Assembly (NCBI GenBank): GCA_027306715.1
Contig: DAHUZG010000317.1
Span: 1 to 9,891, forward strand
Direction of reading: 5' to 3'
DNA from: Acidimicrobiaceae bacterium
GTDB lineage: Bacteria > Actinomycetota > Acidimicrobiia > Acidimicrobiales > Bog-793
DNA length: 9,891 nucleotides
The stretch's first letter is position 1. Each line of letters begins with the position of its first letter. This document shows positions 6,420 to 9,891 of the stretch, piece after piece. The notes beneath the pieces are model-generated. The model was given only the letters and a program-made list of their open reading frames with translations, made no database searches and was not told the DNA's origin. The position numbers were made by a program, and so were the translations under genes.

Positions 6420-6812
6420 TCAGACGACTCCGCCGCGGCGGCTCTCGAGGATCACTCCGATCACCGCCGAGAAGACGACGCTCAGGCCGACCGCCGCCGT
6501 CCAGACCCCGAAGACGAAGGCAAGGGCGATGAGAGCGAAGCCGACACCGAGCACGAAGGGCCAGACGCTCGAGCTCGGAAAGGCGCCGATCACCCCCGCG
6601 CCGTCCTCGAGAGTCGCCTCGGGGTCGTCCTCGGCACGCCGGTCCATCCGCCGCGACCACCAGAGGTAGTAGCCCCCCGGCAGCAGGCCGAGCAGGCATC
6701 CGCCGGCGAGCATCACCGTGCCGGACTGCTCGCCGCTGAACATCCAGTAGCAGACGGCGACGGTGCCGCAGAACACCGAGATGACGAGCAGGAAGATCGC
6801 CTCGACCCTCAT
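6420..6812 (-). CDS. ctaF: Cytochrome c oxidase subunit IV, actinobacterial type (CtaF)
   Basis: Small membrane subunit of the aa3 oxidase found in Actinobacteria. The 130-residue product has four hydrophobic segments in two pairs (about 3-24, 31-52, 84-103 and 105-122). The pairs are separated by a charged loop with WWSRRMDRRAEDDPEATLEDGAG, which matches the family pattern of arginines followed by an acidic DGAG stretch before a WPF start of helix 3. Its ATG overlaps the ctaD stop by 4 bases (ATGA on the minus strand), so it is translated with ctaD. It is the last gene of the ctaCDF set; ctaE is not adjacent but lies 5.7 kb further left. Confidence 0.88.
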   Translation of the reverse strand: MRVEAIFLLVISVFCGTVAVCYWMFSGEQSGTVMLAGGCLLGLLPGGYYLWWSRRMDRRAEDDPEATLEDGAGVIGAFPSSSVWPFVLGVGFALIALAFVFGVWTAAVGLSVVFSAVIGVILESRRGGVV

Positions 6813-8584
6813 CGGTCGCGATCCTCGGGATCGAACGTCGCCGCACCCTGTCCGACCGCACCGTGTCCGACCGCACCCTGTCCGACAAGCGCCGGCTCAG
6901 GTCGCGGCGTCGCGCCGTGGGCGGTCAGAGTGCGGTGCTCGGGGTGGTTGAGGTCCCACACGGGGCGCTCGGAGCGGACCGGCGGGAGGCGCTCGAAATT
7001 GTGATGCGGAGGCGGAGAGGTCGTCGCCCACTCGAGGGTGTGAGCATCCCACGGGTTGGCCGAGGCGGGCACCGGGTGCAGCCAGGAGATGGCGAAGTTG
7101 ACGACCATCACGAACACCGAGAGGAAGAGCATGTACGCCCCGGCGGTGGAGATCTGGTTGAGGCCCGTCCAGCCGTTGACGCTCGGGTACTCGGCGATCC
7201 GCCTCGGCATGCCGTGCAGGCCGAGCAGGTACTGCGGCATGAAGGTGACCCAGAAGCCGACGAACATCAGCCAGAAGCTGGTCTTCCCGAGTCCTTCGTG
7301 CATCATCCGCCCGGTGATCTTCGGGTACCAGTAGTAGATGCCCGAGAAGCCGCCGAACACCGCCGAGCCGAAGAGCACCTCGTGGAAGTGGGCGACGACG
7401 AAATAGGTGTCGTGGGTGGCGAAGTCGAGCGGTGGCGAAGCAAGGATGATGCCGGTCACGCCACCGAAGAGGAAGACGACGAGGAAGCCGATCGAGAACA
7501 GCATCGCCGTCGTGAACTCGATCCTGCCCTGCCACATCGTCCCGATCCAGTTGAAGAACTTGATCCCCGTCGGGACGGCGATGAGGTAGGTCATCAGGCT
7601 GAAGAACGGCAACAGCACCGTCCCGGTCGTGAACATGTGGTGTGCCCAGACGCTCGTCGACAGCGCGCCGATGGCGATCGTGGCGAAGATCATCGTCCGA
7701 TAGCCGAAGACCGGCTTCTTCGAGAAGACCGGGATCACCTCGGTGACGATGCCGAAGAACGGGAGGGCGAGGATGTACACCTCCGGATGGCCGAAGAACC
7801 AGAACAGGTTCTGCCAGAGCACTGGCACGCCGCCACCGCTCACCTCGAAGATATGGGTGCCGAGATGGCGGTCGCACCAGAGCATGACGAGGGCCGAGGT
7901 GAGCACCGGGAAGGCGATCAGGATGAGGATCGCCGTGACCACCATGTTCCAGGTGAAGATCGGCACGCGGAACATCGTCATGCCCGGTGCCCGCAGGTAG
8001 AAGACGGTCGTGACGATGTTGACACCGGTGAAGATGGCCGAGAATCCCGTCAGCACAAGGGCCATGATCCACATGTCGGCGCCCGCTCCTGGCGAGTTGA
8101 CGGCGTCCGAGAGCGGCGCGTAGGCGACCCAGCCGAAGTCTGCCGCCCCTCCGACGACGAGGAAGCCGGAGACCATCGTCAGCCCGCCGCCGAGGTAGAG
8201 CCAGTACGACAGGGCATTGAGGCGCGGGAAAGCCATGTCCGGTGCTCCGATCTGGAGCGGGACGATGTAGTTGGCGAGCCCGCCGAAGGCGAACGGTCCG
8301 GCGAAGAGGTAGAGCATCAAGCTGCCGTGCATCGTGAACAGCTCGTTGTACGCGTGCTGGCTGACGACGGTATTGTCGGGTGCCGCCAGCTGCGTGCGCA
8401 TCAGCATCGCCATGATCCCGGCCATGCAGAAGAAGACGAACGAGGTGATGAGGTAGCTCTTGCCGATCACCTTGTGATCGGTCGAGGTGATCCACTTCAT
8501 GAGCCCTGTCGGGCCATGAGCATGCTCGGCGCGCGCGTGGGGCGGGATCCCGCCGGTGAGCGGTTGCTCGGCGATGGCCGTCAT
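6809..8584 (-). CDS. ctaD: Cytochrome c oxidase subunit I (CtaD)
   Basis: Catalytic, proton-pumping subunit of the aa3 oxidase, carrying haem a and the haem a3-CuB site where oxygen is reduced. The 591-residue product has all metal ligands: His86 and His401 for haem a, His399 for haem a3, and His266, His315 and His316 for CuB, with Tyr270 cross-linked in the HPEVY motif. Glu268 in that motif, the D-channel residues Asp116, Asn105 and Asn123, and Lys342 of the K channel place it in the A1 class. The residue after the last haem ligand is Glu402 where Tyr is usual. I chose ATG at 8584 because a strong Shine-Dalgarno (GAGGAGGAG) precedes it with 6 bases' spacing; the frame is open further upstream but overlaps ctaC. 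The C-terminal tail (from about 520) is a variable region ending in VGQGA repeats. The stop overlaps ctaF. Confidence 0.97.
   Translation of the reverse strand: MTAIAEQPLTGGIPPHARAEHAHGPTGLMKWITSTDHKVIGKSYLITSFVFFCMAGIMAMLMRTQLAAPDNTVVSQHAYNELFTMHGSLMLYLFAGPFAFGGLANYIVPLQIGAPDMAFPRLNALSYWLYLGGGLTMVSGFLVVGGAADFGWVAYAPLSDAVNSPGAGADMWIMALVLTGFSAIFTGVNIVTTVFYLRAPGMTMFRVPIFTWNMVVTAILILIAFPVLTSALVMLWCDRHLGTHIFEVSGGGVPVLWQNLFWFFGHPEVYILALPFFGIVTEVIPVFSKKPVFGYRTMIFATIAIGALSTSVWAHHMFTTGTVLLPFFSLMTYLIAVPTGIKFFNWIGTMWQGRIEFTTAMLFSIGFLVVFLFGGVTGIILASPPLDFATHDTYFVVAHFHEVLFGSAVFGGFSGIYYWYPKITGRMMHEGLGKTSFWLMFVGFWVTFMPQYLLGLHGMPRRIAEYPSVNGWTGLNQISTAGAYMLFLSVFVMVVNFAISWLHPVPASANPWDAHTLEWATTSPPPHHNFERLPPVRSERPVWDLNHPEHRTLTAHGATPRPEPALVGQGAVGHGAVGQGAATFDPEDRDR
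6841..6885. repeat. 15-bp tandem repeat (three units) in the ctaD 3' end
   Basis: Three 15-bp units, ccgcaccctgtccga with one base change in the middle copy (6841-6855, 6856-6870, 6871-6885), encode VGQGA, VGHGA and VGQGA on the minus strand, about 10 residues before the C-terminus of CtaD. In frame. Confidence 0.9.
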
Positions 8585-8602
8585 CGGCAGCTCCTCCTCG
8601 GC
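8585..8602 (-). promoter_or_regulatory. Ribosome binding site of ctaD
   Basis: Read on the minus strand, the short gap after ctaC contains GAGGAGGAG, followed by CTGCCG and the ATG of ctaD. It is the strongest Shine-Dalgarno in the window and fixes the ctaD start. The gap between the ctaC stop and this ATG is 31 bp with no terminator-like hairpin, consistent with one ctaC-ctaD-ctaF transcript. Confidence 0.8.
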
Positions 8603-8615
8603 GGCGTCGCCGTGC

Positions 8616-9527
8616 TCACGACGCTGCCGCCTGGGTCGTCTGCTCGGCGCTGAGCCACGAGCGGAACGAGGTGGCGCTGACGACCCGGACGCTGAACAAC
8701 ATCTCGGCATGATAGAGGCCGCAGTACTGGGTGCACTGCCCTCGGAACACTCCGAGCTCGGTCGGGGTGAAGTCGAAGCGGTTGGTCACTCCTGACTGGG
8801 CGTAGCGGCTGAAATTGAAGGCGGGGACGTAGAAGCCGTGGATGACGTCGTTGGTCGTGAGCACGATGCGCACGGTCTCGCCCTCCGGCAGCACCATCTG
8901 CGGGTACTCCTTGGAGGTGGCGGCCCTGGCGTAGTACGAGGGCTCGGCCGTGGTCTGGATGACGACGCCCTGCGGCCGGTTCGAGCTGTCGGCGTAGGTG
9001 AACCGCCAGCCCCAGCGGTAGGCGAGGACGTGCACGATCTCGGCCGGGTGCGACGAGACGGCGTCGATCTCGTTCTCGGTGACGACGGTGAAGTAGAAGA
9101 GGACCGCCACGATGATCACCGGGATGGTGGTGTAGACCACCTCGAGGATGTGGTTGGTGCTGAACTGGCGCGGGATCGAGTTGTCGCCACGGCGCTTGCG
9201 GTAGCGCGCCAGCGACCAGAAGATCAGGCCCCAGACGATCGCCGCCACGACGAGCCCGGCGACGGTCGTGCCGAACCACAGCTTGAACTCGTCGTGGCCC
9301 TGTACCGTCGACCCGCGGAAGGCGCCGAAGGTCGGGACGTTGCATCCGCCGAGGAGGAGCGCTCCGCCGCCGAGGACGAGGGGGACGCCGAGACGGCCGA
9401 CCCGCCGGCGCGAGCGCCCTGCGCTCGGTGCGGGCCGGAAGGGGTCGCCTGTCAGCCCGAGGGGGCCGAGGGGAGCGTCCTGGCGGGGGACGGGCGACGT
9501 CGGCTCCGAGCCGGCGCTGGGGGTCAC
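8616..9527 (-). CDS. ctaC: Cytochrome c oxidase subunit II (CtaC), lipoprotein
   Basis: Accepts electrons from cytochrome c at its binuclear CuA centre and passes them to haem a in subunit I. Numbered from GTG 9527 (303 residues): a lipobox-like LGGC with Cys62 after a hydrophobic run; two membrane helices (about 83-108 and 128-150); the aromatic YRWGW patch (170-174) used for electron entry; and the CuA domain with His230, Cys265, Cys269, His273 and Met276. Position 267, normally Glu, is Gln (CTQYC). The GTG at 9527 has TAATGT ending 7 bases upstream and looks leaderless; an in-frame TTG at 9569 would add 14 residues but would place that box inside the gene. Either way about 45 Pro/Ser-rich residues precede the export signal, longer than usual. 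First gene of ctaC-ctaD-ctaF. Confidence 0.95.
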   Translation of the reverse strand: MTPSAGSEPTSPVPRQDAPLGPLGLTGDPFRPAPSAGRSRRRVGRLGVPLVLGGGALLLGGCNVPTFGAFRGSTVQGHDEFKLWFGTTVAGLVVAAIVWGLIFWSLARYRKRRGDNSIPRQFSTNHILEVVYTTIPVIIVAVLFYFTVVTENEIDAVSSHPAEIVHVLAYRWGWRFTYADSSNRPQGVVIQTTAEPSYYARAATSKEYPQMVLPEGETVRIVLTTNDVIHGFYVPAFNFSRYAQSGVTNRFDFTPTELGVFRGQCTQYCGLYHAEMLFSVRVVSATSFRSWLSAEQTTQAAAS

Positions 9528-9565
9528 GCCGCCGACATTAGCGAGAGGGGTCGCCAGGAATCCAA
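9528..9565 (-). promoter_or_regulatory. Candidate leaderless promoter of the ctaCDF operon
   Basis: On the minus strand TAATGT (9540-9535) fits the -10 consensus well and is 7 bases from the GTG at 9527, so the transcript would start at or next to the start codon. TTGGAT (9565-9560) is a possible -35 box, with a rather long 19-base spacer. No Shine-Dalgarno precedes the GTG. The boxes are visible; their function is inferred. Confidence 0.5.
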
Positions 9566-9571
9566 CCAAGC

Positions 9572-9891
9572 TCAGCCGGGCCGGCGCGCCGTCCGGGCGA
9601 AGCGCCGGAGATTGCCGGCGACGAGCCCCGCCCGGTAGGCGCCGGCGCTGGTGCGCCGCCGGATGCCGGCGCTGCGCCCGGTAGCCAGCCGAGCCGCCGA
9701 GGGGGGCGCGGCCGAGGGGGGCGCCGCCGAGGGGGGCGCCGCCAGCGAGGAGGCGGGGGTCGGGACCACAGGCCGAGCGGTCCCGGCCGGCGCCTCGGCG
9801 GCGCGGGCGGGGGCGAGCACATCCCGGTACCGGGTGCCGCGCTCGACCCTCAAGAGAACGAGCGCGATCACCTCGACGAGGGCGATCACCG
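9572..9891 (-). CDS. 3' part of an unrecognised gene (partial at right edge)
   Basis: A frame without stops enters from the right edge and ends with TGA at 9574-9572, giving at least 106 residues. Third codon positions are almost all G or C, which supports true coding. An in-frame GTG at 9889-9887 could be a start, but the frame may equally continue beyond the window. The visible part opens with a hydrophobic run (IALVEVIALVLL) that could be the end of a membrane helix, then RVERGTRYRDVLAPARAAE, an Ala/Pro linker with three APPSA repeats, and a basic tail rich in Arg. I do not recognise a family. It ends 45 bp upstream of the ctaC start, in the same direction. Shadow frames exist on the other strand, so the call is moderate. 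Confidence 0.45.
   Translation of the reverse strand, partial: VIALVEVIALVLLRVERGTRYRDVLAPARAAEAPAGTARPVVPTPASSLAAPPSAAPPSAAPPSAARLATGRSAGIRRRTSAGAYRAGLVAGNLRRFARTARRPG
9696..9740. repeat. 15-bp tandem repeat (three units) in the right-edge gene
   Basis: Three units of gccgaggggggcgcc (9696-9710 ends in g, 9711-9725 and 9726-9740 identical) encode repeated APPSA on the minus strand, within the linker of the partial gene. In frame. Confidence 0.88.

Noticed and set aside
6863..8653. 596-residue plus-strand frame opposite ctaD
   Set aside because: Antisense shadow of ctaD; the product is dominated by charged residues (Asp, Glu, Arg, His), typical of the reverse reading of a membrane-protein gene.
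1..9891. tRNA, rRNA, CRISPR, insertion sequence or phage genes
   Set aside because: I saw no transposase or integrase motifs, no spaced direct repeats of CRISPR type and no tRNA-like clover-leaf; the window is housekeeping in character.

Overview
The window is very GC-rich, gene-dense bacterial DNA. It most likely comes from an actinobacterium: it has a four-subunit aa3-type cytochrome c oxidase with the actinobacterial subunit IV (CtaF), a separate ctaE followed by a qcrC-like gene start, and a coproporphyrin-type haem gene set. I suspect an Acidimicrobiia-like lineage rather than Streptomyces or Mycobacterium, but only from general impression, not from a marker gene.

Layout, left to right. 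(1) 1-737, minus strand: ctaE (oxidase subunit III), followed by the start of a secreted protein cut by the window edge, probably cytochrome bc1 subunit QcrC. (2) 922-4546, plus strand: hemE-hemH-hemY, an operon with 4-base start/stop overlaps. (3) 4565-5227, minus: a GtrA-family membrane protein. (4) 5251-6359, plus: a TesB-type acyl-CoA thioesterase overlapped by a 51-residue one-helix membrane protein. (5) 6420-9527, minus: ctaC-ctaD-ctaF, giving oxidase subunits II, I and IV. (6) 9572-9891, minus: the 3' part of an unrecognised gene cut by the right edge.

How it works together. The left and right blocks together encode the four oxidase subunits, and the left block probably leads into the bc1 complex, so the locus would supply the bcc-aa3 respiratory branch. 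Between them lie three haem-synthesis enzymes. HemE makes coproporphyrinogen III; HemY and HemH, in the coproporphyrin-dependent route, oxidise it and insert iron. The last enzyme of that route (ChdC/HemQ) is not in the window.

No undescribed system stands out: every larger gene belongs to a known family. The points worth a second look are smaller. They are an 11-bp duplication that separates the hemH and hemY reading frames; a 23-bp gap that looks like a bidirectional leaderless promoter; a ctaC start that also looks leaderless; short in-frame tandem repeats, mostly at protein C-termini; and substitutions at normally conserved positions in CtaC and CtaD.
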